The notes below the pieces were generated by a model. It had not been told where the DNA came from. It did no database searches and worked only from the letters and a program-made list of their open reading frames with translations. From the NCBI GenBank assembly GCA_934747775.1, contig CAKVHA010000001.1, positions 62,001 through 126,000 of the forward strand: DNA of 64,000 nt. Direction: 5' to 3'. This document shows, piece after piece, positions 9,521 through 17,998 of this stretch. How positions within the stretch are numbered: the stretch's first letter is position 1; each line of letters starts with the position of its first letter. The stretch is from an uncultured Clostridia bacterium. GTDB taxonomy: Bacteria > Bacillota > Clostridia > Christensenellales > UBA1242. Position numbers and translations under genes: made by a program.

Positions 9521-10216
9521 ATGGAATTAAAGGAATTATTTAATAAATACGGTATTGATTTAACTGAAACACAAGAAAAACAGTTTAATGATTACTATAA
9601 TTTATTAATTGAAGAAAATGGCAAATATAATTTAACTGCAATAACAGAAAAGAATGATGTTTTTATAAAACACTTTTTGGATAGTGTTTTGCCTTATAAT
9701 CATTTTAAAGATAATACAACAATATTAGATATTGGGGCTGGAGCTGGTTTTCCAAGTATTCCACTTGCTATATTAAAACCTAATATTAATTTTACACTTA
9801 TAGATAGTGTAAATAAAAAGGTAAACTTTATTAATATGGCTAAAAACCTATTGAATTTAAATAATATTATAGCAATTCACACTAGATGTGAAGATTTTGC
9901 AAAACAAAATCGTGAAAATTTTGATTATGTTGTTGCAAGGGCTGTAGCCAATATGAACACATTGTTGGAATATATGACACCTTTTGCTAAAATTAATGGC
10001 GAAATTGTGCTATATAAAGGAGATAATTATTTACAAGAAGTAGAAGATAGTAAAAACGTTTTAAAAATGTTTCACGTGAAACAATTGGATGTGTATCATT
10101 ATGATATTGAAAACGGAATAGCTATTAGAAATATATTGATTTATCAAAAAATGGAAAAAACAAACCCTAAATACCCAAGGTCAGGAAATAAACCGCGTTT
10201 AGACCCATTAAAATAA
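9521..10216 (+). CDS. rsmG: 16S rRNA (guanine-527-N7)-methyltransferase RsmG (GidB)
   Basis: SAM-dependent methylation of G527 in the 530 loop of 16S rRNA. The 231-residue product has the SAM-binding glycine loop DIGAGAGFPSIPLAI (about residue 70 on), FDYVVARAVA, and the family C-terminal YPRSGNKPRLDPL. GGAG lies 6 bases before the ATG. Residues 183-188, MFHVKQ, are the direct translation of a perfect parS site. This is a familiar overlap of coding and chromosome-segregation information in gidB genes. A terminator follows at 10328. Confidence 0.96.
   Translation: MELKELFNKYGIDLTETQEKQFNDYYNLLIEENGKYNLTAITEKNDVFIKHFLDSVLPYNHFKDNTTILDIGAGAGFPSIPLAILKPNINFTLIDSVNKKVNFINMAKNLLNLNNIIAIHTRCEDFAKQNRENFDYVVARAVANMNTLLEYMTPFAKINGEIVLYKGDNYLQEVEDSKNVLKMFHVKQLDVYHYDIENGIAIRNILIYQKMEKTNPKYPRSGNKPRLDPLK
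10068..10083. promoter_or_regulatory. parS site 3, inside rsmG
   Basis: Third perfect TGTTTCACGTGAAACA, read in rsmG as MFHVKQ. Three sites within 1.2 kb next to parAB form a ParB loading cluster. Confidence 0.95.
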
Positions 10217-10327
10217 TAAAAAATGTTGACAAAAGATAAAATAGACAGATTAAAACATAACTTAATAAAAAATATAAAAAGATAAAATGGATTTAATATA
10301 AACGAATTATAAACAAAAAAACAAAAT

Positions 10328-10358
10328 GGCGCAACAAATTCTTGTTGCGCTTTTTGTA
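10328..10358 (+). terminator. Rho-independent terminator after rsmG
   Basis: GCGCAACAA, loop ATTC, TTGTTGCGC, then TTTTT. The perfect 9-bp stem separates rsmG from parA. Confidence 0.9.
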
Positions 10359-10449
10359 ATAATTTTAAATTATTGTTTGTGTTTTGTTTGATTAACTACT
10401 ACAATTAATGATATAATAAAACAACAATACTAATATAGGGGGAGAGAAT

Positions 10450-11214
10450 ATGGGAAAAATAATATCGTTTATCAACCAAAAAGGTGGTGTTGGTAAAACC
10501 ACAACTTGCGTAAATCTTGCTAGCTGTTTGGCTGAAATGGGTAAAAAGGTTTTACTAATAGATATGGATCCACAAGGAAATGCAACAAGTAGTGTTGGGA
10601 TAAACAAAGAAGACAAACATAAAACAATATATAATGTTATTATTAATGAAGATGATATAGCCGAAGCTGTGTTGGATACTCCATTTAAAAACCTAAAACT
10701 TATTCCTGCAAATGTAGATTTGGCGGGCGCAGAGATAGAATTAGTGGATGTAAACAACCGAGAAAAGGTTTTTAGAAAGGCAGTAAGTAAAATTAAAGAC
10801 GATTACGACTTTATTTGTATTGACTGTCCACCATCGTTGGGATTAATAACGGTAAATTCACTTACTGCAAGCGACGGCGTAATAATTCCTATTCAATGTG
10901 AATATTTTGCATTAGAAGGGCTTAGTGTATTAATGTATACATTAAAATTAATTAAAAAACACCTTAATCCAGATATTGATGTTGAAGGTGTTGTGTTAAC
11001 AATGAAAGACGGTAGAAGTAATTTAGGTAGTTCTGTTGCTGAAGATGTTGGAAAGTACTTTAAGGAAAAGGTCTACAAAACAATGATTCCAAGAAACATC
11101 AGATTAGCAGAAGCTCCAAGTTATGGCGAACCAATTAATTATTACGACCCAAAAAGTAGTGGCGGAGTTGCTTACAAACAACTTGCTTTGGAATTTTTAA
11201 AAAATAATAAATAG
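10450..11214 (+). CDS. parA: Chromosome partitioning ATPase ParA/Soj
   Basis: Dynamic ATPase of the ParABS system, which segregates the origin region and in Bacilli also modulates DnaA. The 254-residue product has the deviant Walker A KGGVGKTT (residues 11-18), DMDPQGNATSS, IDCPPSLG and PIQCEYFALEG, all typical of Soj. A strong GGGGGAG site precedes the ATG. parB follows after 13 bases, and three parS sites lie upstream. There is no noc gene between rsmG and parA, unlike in Bacillus. Confidence 0.96.
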   Translation: MGKIISFINQKGGVGKTTTCVNLASCLAEMGKKVLLIDMDPQGNATSSVGINKEDKHKTIYNVIINEDDIAEAVLDTPFKNLKLIPANVDLAGAEIELVDVNNREKVFRKAVSKIKDDYDFICIDCPPSLGLITVNSLTASDGVIIPIQCEYFALEGLSVLMYTLKLIKKHLNPDIDVEGVVLTMKDGRSNLGSSVAEDVGKYFKEKVYKTMIPRNIRLAEAPSYGEPINYYDPKSSGGVAYKQLALEFLKNNK

Positions 11215-11227
11215 GGAGAATTGAATT

Positions 11228-12127
11228 ATGGAACACAAAAAAGGATTAGGAAGAGGTCTAGATAGCCTTTTAGGAATTTTTGATAGCAGGGATGAAGTTG
11301 ATAACAAAAAACAACCAGTTGTTGACAAAAACGATGTAGTTTCTGACAATAAGTTGGATACAACAGAAATCGATATTTCGCTTATTGATAACAACAAAGA
11401 CCAGCCAAGAAAGAATTTTGACCCAACCGCATTAAAAGAGTTGGCTGAAAGTATTAAGAATTATGGTGTAATTCAACCAATACTTGTTTCACCAAATGGA
11501 AACAGATATATAATTGTTGCTGGTGAAAGACGTTTTAGGGCATCAAAGCTTGCTGGACTAAAAAAGATACCTGCAGTTGTTAGAGGTTATACAAAACAAG
11601 AAATTCAAGAAATTAGTTTGTTGGAAAATATTCAAAGGGAAGATTTAAACCCTATTGAAACCGCAAAGGCAATGAAAGAACTTTTGGATAACTATAATTG
11701 GACACAAGATGTGCTTGCAGATAGACTTGGCAAAAGCCGACCTGTGGTTGCAAACTACGTAAGATTGTTGTCGCTTTGCCCAGAAGTTATTGAAATGATT
11801 GAAAGCGGAAAACTTAGCGCTGGACACGCACGCTGTCTTGTTGTTGTTACCGACCCTGCCGTTCAACTAAAACTTGCCAAAGAAGCGGTTAATAAGCGCA
11901 TAACCGTTAGAGATATGGAAAAAGCGGTTAAGGAACTTAGCGCCCCTAAAAAAGAAAAACAAAAAGAAACTTTGTCTATGGAAATGCGCGATTTTGTAAA
12001 TACAATGCAAAAGAAGTTTTCAACTAAAGTTAATATCATTGGAAACAACAAAAAAGGTAGAATTTACATAGATTATTATAGTGCGGACGACTTAGACCGT
12101 ATTTATGATCTAATAGAAAGAATGTAA
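11228..12127 (+). CDS. parB: Chromosome partitioning protein ParB/Spo0J
   Basis: CTPase/DNA clamp that loads at parS and spreads along the DNA. The 299-residue product starts with the conserved KGLGRGLDSLLG. The N-terminal CTP-binding ParB fold follows, with GERRFRASKLA and ENIQREDLNPIETA. Next come the helix-turn-helix that reads parS (LGKSRPVVANYVRLLSL) and a C-terminal dimerisation domain ending YDLIERM. GGGAGA precedes the ATG. Its targets are the three parS sites at 8.9-10.1 kb. Confidence 0.96.
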   Translation: MEHKKGLGRGLDSLLGIFDSRDEVDNKKQPVVDKNDVVSDNKLDTTEIDISLIDNNKDQPRKNFDPTALKELAESIKNYGVIQPILVSPNGNRYIIVAGERRFRASKLAGLKKIPAVVRGYTKQEIQEISLLENIQREDLNPIETAKAMKELLDNYNWTQDVLADRLGKSRPVVANYVRLLSLCPEVIEMIESGKLSAGHARCLVVVTDPAVQLKLAKEAVNKRITVRDMEKAVKELSAPKKEKQKETLSMEMRDFVNTMQKKFSTKVNIIGNNKKGRIYIDYYSADDLDRIYDLIERM

Positions 12128-12194
12128 AAAAATTTATTTAATAATACAAAATTTTCAATGTTGTTTTCTGTTTAGTAAAATTAATAAACCACAA

Positions 12195-12240
12195 CAATAA
12201 AAATACCAAGTAGTTTATACCTGGTATTTTTTATTGTTAT
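12195..12240. terminator. Bidirectional terminator between parB (+) and the CvpA-like gene (-)
   Basis: ACAATAAAAATACCA against TGGTATTTTTTATTGT forms a long stem with A-rich and T-rich flanks on both sides. This suits two convergent genes. Confidence 0.8.
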
Positions 12241-12300
12241 ATTTAACTAAACTATTTTAAAAATTACTTTATGTACTCAAAAACAATCTCAATAGCGTTG

Positions 12301-13005
12301 TTACATTTCAAAGGTAATTGTGTAGTCGTTTGGGTTGTTCACTGCTTCGCTTGCAGGAGTTTCTTCGGCAGGTTGAGAAGATTTTACAGCATCTTTAATG
12401 TATTCTGCCATATCGGCTTTTTCAAATAATTTTTCGGTGTAATCGCTAACATATTTGTAAACATATTTAGTGATTTTTGTTTTGTCCATATTGTCTTGAA
12501 TAGTGTTTCCAATAAGTCCAGTGTTGTTAAACACACAGCAAAGTGACAACACGCATACTAATGCAACGCCACCACGTAAAACACCAAAAAACAAACCCAA
12601 AACTTTGTTTAAACCGGAACCGATTGTGCTAGCGCTAGCAACGCTATCAAATAGTTTTGCCAACAACCATACGGCCAATTTAATTAAAACAAACACCACT
12701 ATTATTGCAAACACAACCGATAAAAATTCTGCCACTTGTTTTACTGGAAAAGTAAGTGCTTCTTTGCCAAACAAAGTAATGTTTCCGCTTTCACCCACTG
12801 TTTTTTCTAACATTCCAGCAAACCAGTTGTTGATTTTTAAGGTTTTGTTTAAAAATTTAGAAACCGATTTGGCTGTGAAAATGGCAATTGTTAACGCTAC
12901 GCCCGACGAGATTAAACCAAGTAGCGAGTCAAACAGCCCACGCCACAATCCTATAACGGCAAAAACCACCAAAATTGCAATAAAAACTATATCAATCCAG
13001 TTCAT
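12301..13005 (-). CDS. CvpA-family membrane protein
   Basis: A 234-residue integral membrane protein. It has four hydrophobic segments (about 5-25, 28-48, 80-102 and 120-145) and the family start MNWIDIVFIAILVVFAVIGLWRG. A soluble charged tail runs from residue 150. CvpA homologues were named for colicin V production in E. coli and occur as envelope proteins across Firmicutes; the molecular role is unclear. On the minus strand GGGG lies upstream of the ATG. The gene is transcribed alone towards parB. The family call is from pattern recognition, not alignment. Confidence 0.75.
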   Translation of the reverse strand: MNWIDIVFIAILVVFAVIGLWRGLFDSLLGLISSGVALTIAIFTAKSVSKFLNKTLKINNWFAGMLEKTVGESGNITLFGKEALTFPVKQVAEFLSVVFAIIVVFVLIKLAVWLLAKLFDSVASASTIGSGLNKVLGLFFGVLRGGVALVCVLSLCCVFNNTGLIGNTIQDNMDKTKITKYVYKYVSDYTEKLFEKADMAEYIKDAVKSSQPAEETPASEAVNNPNDYTITFEM

Positions 13006-13172
13006 AGATTACCCCATAGTACACATATTATTTTTAGTATAATATCACAAACTTTGTTTTTTGTCACTAATTTAAGGTTGTTATTAAAAATTTATTTGCA
13101 AAATAACCACGCTTTTTGTTTTGTTTGGTTACACTTTTGGCAATACTTACACTAAAAAATAAGGAGTTTATT

Positions 13173-13709
13173 ATGACTGCAAATATATGTTCCGAAAAAA
13201 ATAAGCGTAGCCTTGCCCTAAATCTAAGCGGTTTTCTACTTACTTACCCCCAAAAACCAGTGTTTCTTTGCGTGGGCTCCGATAAGGTTATTGGAGATCT
13301 TATTGGCGTAATTGTGGGCGAACTGCTAACATCAAAATTCCACATACCTGCCTATGTTTACGGCACAGCTAGCCACAACATAACCGCCAAAAATCTTAAT
13401 ACAACCATAAAATACATTAAAGCAAACCACCCCGCCAGCCCAATTGTTGTGGTGGACGGAATACTTGGCGAAATGGACGAAGTGGGGCAAGTTAAGTACT
13501 ATCCCTATGGCTCAATCCCAGCTGGCGAGTATAACAAAGGCACGCTAACTGGCAACTACTCAATTTTGGGCGTTGTTAATACAAAGGGTGTAGACGCCCT
13601 TACGTTTTTAAAAAGCGTAAAATTAAAAACTGTAGTAACCCTAGCAAATTTTATTGCCGATAGCATAAACCTTGCATACACATACTCCCTAAACCTACTT
13701 GGAAAATAA
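13173..13709 (+). CDS. yyaC: YyaC-type sporulation protein
   Basis: The 178-residue product matches the YyaC (DUF1256) family: CVGSDKVIGDLIGVIVGELL, VYGTASHNI, IVVVDGILGEMDEVGQVK and SIPAGEYNKGTLT. YyaC resembles the germination protease GPR and is restricted to spore-forming lineages. The start at 13173 is chosen because AAGGAG lies 6 bases upstream; an ATG further upstream has no ribosome binding site. Its presence near the origin suggests the organism, or its recent ancestor, forms endospores. A single such gene is not proof. Confidence 0.85.
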   Translation: MTANICSEKNKRSLALNLSGFLLTYPQKPVFLCVGSDKVIGDLIGVIVGELLTSKFHIPAYVYGTASHNITAKNLNTTIKYIKANHPASPIVVVDGILGEMDEVGQVKYYPYGSIPAGEYNKGTLTGNYSILGVVNTKGVDALTFLKSVKLKTVVTLANFIADSINLAYTYSLNLLGK

Positions 13710-13862
13710 AAACACACATTTTGTGTCCATTTGTAAGATGTGGCTATATTAATGGTTTTAATACAATAAATGTTAATTTATTTATATATTAAACTAATAA
13801 AATGCTATACATTTTGCATATTTTATGTTAAAATTATGCCACTATATATAATGGAGGATACT

Positions 13863-16238
13863 TTGGAACCTAAAAAGAAGAAAAACTATAGTAGTTTAAT
13901 ATCGTTAATAACAATAATATTTATTTTTGTGTTAATCATTGTTATTTCCAATTCGGGCGTGCCTGGTAAAAACATAAACATAACCGAACTTGAAACAATG
14001 GTTAATAATGGCGAAATATCGCAAATTTACATTCAAAGCAACGGCGTTGGCTTGGTTAGAAAAACTGGCAGCCAGATAGACGAAAAAAACTTTCCTAGCA
14101 AAGCGGACTACAACTTTGAATTTATATCGTACGCAAGCATTAGCTTTGTAGACGAATACAACGACACTGTTAGAGAGTTTAATGTTAACTTAAAAAAATA
14201 CAATGCAGGCGAAATTGACCACAACACCGAAAACGACGCATTGTATGCAAACAAAACCGAAAAAGCATTGGTTGTTAAAACCGAGAAAAATCCAAGCGCT
14301 TCAATTATTGAAACAATTGCACCATATGTTAGCATAATTGTTATGATTGTAATTGGATACTTGCTATTTAAAATGTTTTCAGGCAAGGGCGGCGGAGTTG
14401 GCGCGTTTAACAAGAGCCGCGCAAAACTTGTAGAAAAATCCAACATACGCTTTGCAGACGTTGCTGGTGCGGACGAAGAAAAAGAAGAAGTTCAAGAGAT
14501 TGTAGAGTTTTTAAAAAATCCTATGAAATTTAAATCGCTTGGTGCTCGTATTCCAAAAGGAGTGCTTTTGGTAGGCCCCCCAGGAACAGGTAAAACCTTG
14601 CTAGCAAAAGCGGTTGCTGGTGAAAGTAATGTGCCATTTTTAAGCATTACTGGTAGTGACTTTGTAGAACTTTATGTTGGTGTTGGTGCAGGTCGTGTTA
14701 GAGACTTGTTTGAAACCGCAAAAAAATGCGCACCTTGTATTGTATTTATAGACGAAATTGACGCAGTTGGGCGTCAACGTGGTGCTGGTTTGGGCGGCGG
14801 AAACGACGAGCGTGAACAAACCCTAAACCAATTACTTACCGAAATGGACGGTTTCCAAGCCAACGACGGTGTTATCGTGTTGGCAGCTACCAACCGTGCC
14901 GATGTTTTGGATCCAGCTTTGCTACGTCCAGGAAGATTTGACCGTCAAATTTACGTTAACGTTCCAGACGTTAGGGGTAGAGAAGGCATTCTTGCAATTT
15001 ATGCTAAAAACAAACCGCTTTCAAGCGATGTTGACCTAAAAGTTGTTGCACGTCTAACCAGCGGCTTTACTGGTGCGGACATTGAAAACGTGTTAAATGA
15101 AGCAGCAATTTTAGCAGCTAGAAACGGCGATTGCAACATCACTATGGAGCATATCACCGAAGGCATTAATAAGGTGTTAATGGGACCACAAAAAAAGAGC
15201 CGACTTATCACCGAAAATACAAAAAAACTTACAGCATATCACGAAGCTGGTCACGCAATTTTGGCTAAAAAATTGGATTGCGGCGATCAAGTTCACGAAG
15301 TTAGTATTATTCCACGCGGAATGGCTGGTGGATACACATCTACTCGCCCAAGCGACGACGACGAACATTACACACTAGAAAAACTTAACAATCGTATTTG
15401 TATGATTATGGGTGGCAGACTTGCCGAACAAATTGCACTTAAAGATATTTCCGCAGGTGCAAGCAGCGACATTAGTAAGGCTACACAAATTGCTCGTAAA
15501 ATGGTTACCGAATGGGGTATGAGCGAAAAGTTGGGTTTTATTAGTTTTGATAGTAAAAACGAAGTTTTTATTGGCAGAGATTATCAAACCCAAGTTAATT
15601 ACAGCGAAGCAACAGCCGCTACAATTGACGCCGAAATTAAAAGAATTATTGATTACAACTACGAGCGTGGTTACAAAATTTTAACCGAAAACCTTGATAT
15701 TTTGGATAATTTTGCAAAATTATTAATTGAAAAAGAAACAATTTACACCAAAGAAGTAGACCAAGTTATGGCTGGTGTAGATTACAAAACAATTTGCAAA
15801 CAAATAGATAAAGATAATCGCGAGCGTATGAAAAGAGACCACGCCGCAAAACTAAAACACGACCACGACCAACTTGTTAGAATGCAAAAACTAAAACAAC
15901 AAACAACCGACGCTTTACGTGATGCTGGCGTAATTTCACAAGCTGAATACGACAACATTAAACGCCAAGAAGAACATTTACGTCAAGAAGGCGAACTTGC
16001 TAAACAAATGTTTTATGAAGAAAAAGAAAGGTTGGATGCCGAGAAAAAGGCGGAAAAAGAACGCAAAAAAGCCGAGTTGGAAGAAAAACGTGCTGCAAAA
16101 ACTGCCGCACAAGGCGACAAACCAAACGACACTAAAAAACCTGCGAAAAGAAAGACCGAAACAAGCGAAACAAAAATAGAAACCGCAGAACCAACCGAAA
16201 ACAAAAACGACAAAATTGACGAAAATAAAGATAAATAA
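13863..16238 (+). CDS. ftsH: ATP-dependent zinc metalloprotease FtsH
   Basis: Membrane-anchored AAA+ protease that degrades misfolded membrane proteins and regulators. The proposed start is TTG at 13863, because GGAGG lies 5 bases before it; ATG codons at 13851 and further upstream have no such site. This gives 791 residues. There are two membrane segments near the N-terminus, Walker A GPPGTGKT (238), DEIDAVGRQRG, the second region of homology ending LLRPGRFDRQ, and the zinc site HEAGH (460-464). A charged coiled-coil tail of about 130 residues, longer than in most FtsH, ends the protein. Confidence 0.96.
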   Translation: MEPKKKKNYSSLISLITIIFIFVLIIVISNSGVPGKNINITELETMVNNGEISQIYIQSNGVGLVRKTGSQIDEKNFPSKADYNFEFISYASISFVDEYNDTVREFNVNLKKYNAGEIDHNTENDALYANKTEKALVVKTEKNPSASIIETIAPYVSIIVMIVIGYLLFKMFSGKGGGVGAFNKSRAKLVEKSNIRFADVAGADEEKEEVQEIVEFLKNPMKFKSLGARIPKGVLLVGPPGTGKTLLAKAVAGESNVPFLSITGSDFVELYVGVGAGRVRDLFETAKKCAPCIVFIDEIDAVGRQRGAGLGGGNDEREQTLNQLLTEMDGFQANDGVIVLAATNRADVLDPALLRPGRFDRQIYVNVPDVRGREGILAIYAKNKPLSSDVDLKVVARLTSGFTGADIENVLNEAAILAARNGDCNITMEHITEGINKVLMGPQKKSRLITENTKKLTAYHEAGHAILAKKLDCGDQVHEVSIIPRGMAGGYTSTRPSDDDEHYTLEKLNNRICMIMGGRLAEQIALKDISAGASSDISKATQIARKMVTEWGMSEKLGFISFDSKNEVFIGRDYQTQVNYSEATAATIDAEIKRIIDYNYERGYKILTENLDILDNFAKLLIEKETIYTKEVDQVMAGVDYKTICKQIDKDNRERMKRDHAAKLKHDHDQLVRMQKLKQQTTDALRDAGVISQAEYDNIKRQEEHLRQEGELAKQMFYEEKERLDAEKKAEKERKKAELEEKRAAKTAAQGDKPNDTKKPAKRKTETSETKIETAEPTENKNDKIDENKDK

Positions 16239-16314
16239 TTGTTTGACAAAATACTAAAAATATATTAACTTATTTATATAAAAACAAAAAATTTATGAAG
16301 GAAAAAATTGCATT

Positions 16315-16905
16315 ATGAAAAAAATTATATTAACAATTGTATCTAGCCTAGTTGGCGCGCTATTAATTGCAACAATTATTTTGGCTTGTACTACTTATAC
16401 TGCCTACGGTCTTGTTAACGATAAAGCGTACAGCATTAAGGTTTATAAAAACGGTTACAGCGAGTTTGTAAGAGAGTACGACAGTAATGATACCGAATTT
16501 AAAACCGTATTTGAAAAAATAAACGGAACTTTTAAAGAAAACAATCTTTCTGCTATGTTCCAAGGTGTTGGCAAATTTAAAGTTAGTGTTAAAAATGAAG
16601 AAAGAAAAATTAAAGATGTTGTGGAAAACAACAATGGCTCTTATTTTGTAGCTTTTAATTATGCCGAAGACCAAAAACTTGTTGTTAAGGGCAAAGAGTA
16701 TGTAAACGAAAATACTACTACAAAAGAAACTGTTAAATACCGCGAACTTTGGATGGAAGTTAGAAATACCGCTAACTTTGGCGAGTATACTATTTACCTA
16801 ATTGACCCATCAATGGGCGGCAGAGAAACAAGTTATTATCAAGTAAAATTAATCGCAGAACAAGCAAGCCTTTACGAATACATCGGCACTGTTAAAACTA
16901 ATTAA
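16315..16905 (+). CDS. Predicted lipoprotein or signal-anchored protein, unknown function
   Basis: A 196-residue product with a basic N-terminus and a hydrophobic stretch (residues 5-25) ending in IILAC, a possible lipobox with Cys25. The remainder is hydrophilic and rich in Lys, Glu and Asn, with alternating beta-like segments and no motif that I recognise. AAGGA lies 12-13 bases before the ATG, a long spacing. It follows ftsH by 76 bp and ends at a good terminator, so it may be read from ftsH or from its own promoter. An extracytoplasmic location is inferred from the signal only. Confidence 0.65.
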   Translation: MKKIILTIVSSLVGALLIATIILACTTYTAYGLVNDKAYSIKVYKNGYSEFVREYDSNDTEFKTVFEKINGTFKENNLSAMFQGVGKFKVSVKNEERKIKDVVENNNGSYFVAFNYAEDQKLVVKGKEYVNENTTTKETVKYRELWMEVRNTANFGEYTIYLIDPSMGGRETSYYQVKLIAEQASLYEYIGTVKTN

Positions 16906-16973
16906 TTTTAATTGCTGAGTATTCTGTTAATAATGCTTGTAAAATAGTTTAGCAGATATTCCAAAATATTGTT

Positions 16974-17005
16974 AAAAAATCACCTTATAAATAGGTGATT
17001 TTTTT
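16974..17005 (+). terminator. Rho-independent terminator
   Basis: AAAATCACCT, loop of 7, AGGTGATTTTTTT. It ends the ftsH and lipoprotein-like transcription unit. Confidence 0.85.
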
Positions 17006-17032
17006 GTTAACGAAATTTTAAATAAATCCTTA

Positions 17033-17155
17033 AGACTTGTGTCCCATTGTAAGGGGAAGGTGGTGTGCGAGCCTTGTCCGCACACCAAAGGGTAGTCTAG
17101 TAGATATACGAAATTTGTTTGTTTCTATTCACTCACTCGTATTAGTGTAAATAAA
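17033..17155 (+). repeat. Dispersed palindromic repeat, copy B
   Basis: Near-identical to copy A (165-290, opposite strand) and partly to copy C (17817-17940). It contains TTGTAAGGGGAAGGTGGT, the hairpin GTGTGCG/CGCACAC, and ACCAAAGGGTAGTC, and ends in GTGTAAATAAAAC. It lies just upstream of the HEPN-motif gene, in the same orientation as copy C on the other side. Confidence 0.75.
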
Positions 17156-17285
17156 ACCATATAATATAGAATAAAACTTTGTATAAAATGCCATACAATT
17201 ATAATTTTTATATTTGTACAAAGTTGTAATATTTTGTTATAATAATTTTAAATAAAATATAACCTAATTTTAAAAAGGAGTAGTT

Positions 17286-17708
17286 ATGGCATTAAAATTT
17301 CAGGAGTTTCACACATATGTTGGACAAACGGTTATGTATTGTCAAATTATAGAGCACGATGTTAAGTACATATTTGCAATGATGTGCAAGGGCGATGTTG
17401 ACGAAACGCTTAATATGATTAACGACGAACGCTGGACACTTGGGCTTGCCATAAACGAGCTTAAAGCAATAGATGGACAAAATAAAAAACAATGCATTAG
17501 TGACGCCGATTACAACTTTTTAAGGCAGGTTACTAAAAAGCGCAACTATTGGTGCCATAGCGCCTACTTAAAATTTGTGTATATTCCTAATTTTAAGGAT
17601 ACGCCCGAATACGAAGAAATTTGCAACGAACTTATTGATGATAATATTCAACTAAAAAATGTGTACAAAACACTAGAAAATTTAAAAATAGACCTTATGA
17701 ATAAATAA
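17286..17708 (+). CDS. Small protein with an HEPN-like RNYWCH motif
   Basis: A 140-residue, mostly helical protein that I do not recognise as a named family. R86-N87-Y-W-C-H91 fits the Rx4H active-site signature of HEPN RNases, including the favoured Asn after Arg. The helical flanks would allow the HEPN four-helix fold. A strong AAGGAG site precedes the ATG. The gene sits alone between two direct copies (B and C) of a dispersed repeat, and its own terminator overlaps the stop codon, so it behaves like a self-contained cassette. The HEPN assignment rests on a short motif and is tentative. Confidence 0.6.
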   Translation: MALKFQEFHTYVGQTVMYCQIIEHDVKYIFAMMCKGDVDETLNMINDERWTLGLAINELKAIDGQNKKQCISDADYNFLRQVTKKRNYWCHSAYLKFVYIPNFKDTPEYEEICNELIDDNIQLKNVYKTLENLKIDLMNK

Positions 17709-17720
17709 GGTCTATTTTTA
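17684..17720 (+). terminator. Terminator overlapping the stop of the HEPN-motif gene
   Basis: AAAATAGACCTTAT pairs with ATAAGGTCTATTTTT around a 7-base loop. The 5' arm lies within the last codons of the gene. Confidence 0.85.
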
Positions 17721-17816
17721 AGGTTTATTATATTTGTTTTATATTAACCTAAAATATTTAATTAATTTTATCCGCTCATTACTAGTGTTGCAATGATTCT
17801 AAATAAGACCACACAC

Positions 17817-17940
17817 CCCGTGTCCCATTGTAAGGGGAAGGTGGTACGAAATCGACACGAAGTGGAGTAAGTACCAAAGGGTAGTCCAATATATACACAA
17901 AATTTGTTTATTTCTATTCACTCACTTATACTTGTGTAAA
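17817..17940 (+). repeat. Dispersed palindromic repeat, copy C (variant centre)
   Basis: It shares both flanks with copies A and B: GTCCCATTGTAAGGGGAAGG, then ACCAAAGGGTAGTCC, then the AAATTTG block. The central hairpin is different: GGTAC ... GTACC replaces GTGTGCG ... CGCACAC. Base pairing is kept while the sequence has been exchanged. Confidence 0.75.
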
Positions 17941-17962
17941 CAAGCACCACATACAAGCCCAT

Positions 17963-17998
17963 AAAAAAGTGAACAAACCATTTGGTTTATTCACTTTT
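17963..17998 (-). terminator. Terminator of the Wzy/O-antigen-ligase-like gene
   Basis: On the minus strand AAAAGTGAATAAACCA pairs with TGGTTTGTTCACTTTT and leads into T residues. The arm overlaps the 3' end of the gene at 17987. Confidence 0.8.

Noticed and set aside
12503..13042. 179-codon plus-strand frame opposite the CvpA-like gene
   Set aside because: Antisense shadow of a membrane-protein gene, without a ribosome binding site.
17041..17940. CRISPR-like or insertion-sequence reading of repeats B and C
   Set aside because: Only two copies flank the gene, they are about 120 bp with palindromic centres, and no transposase is encoded.
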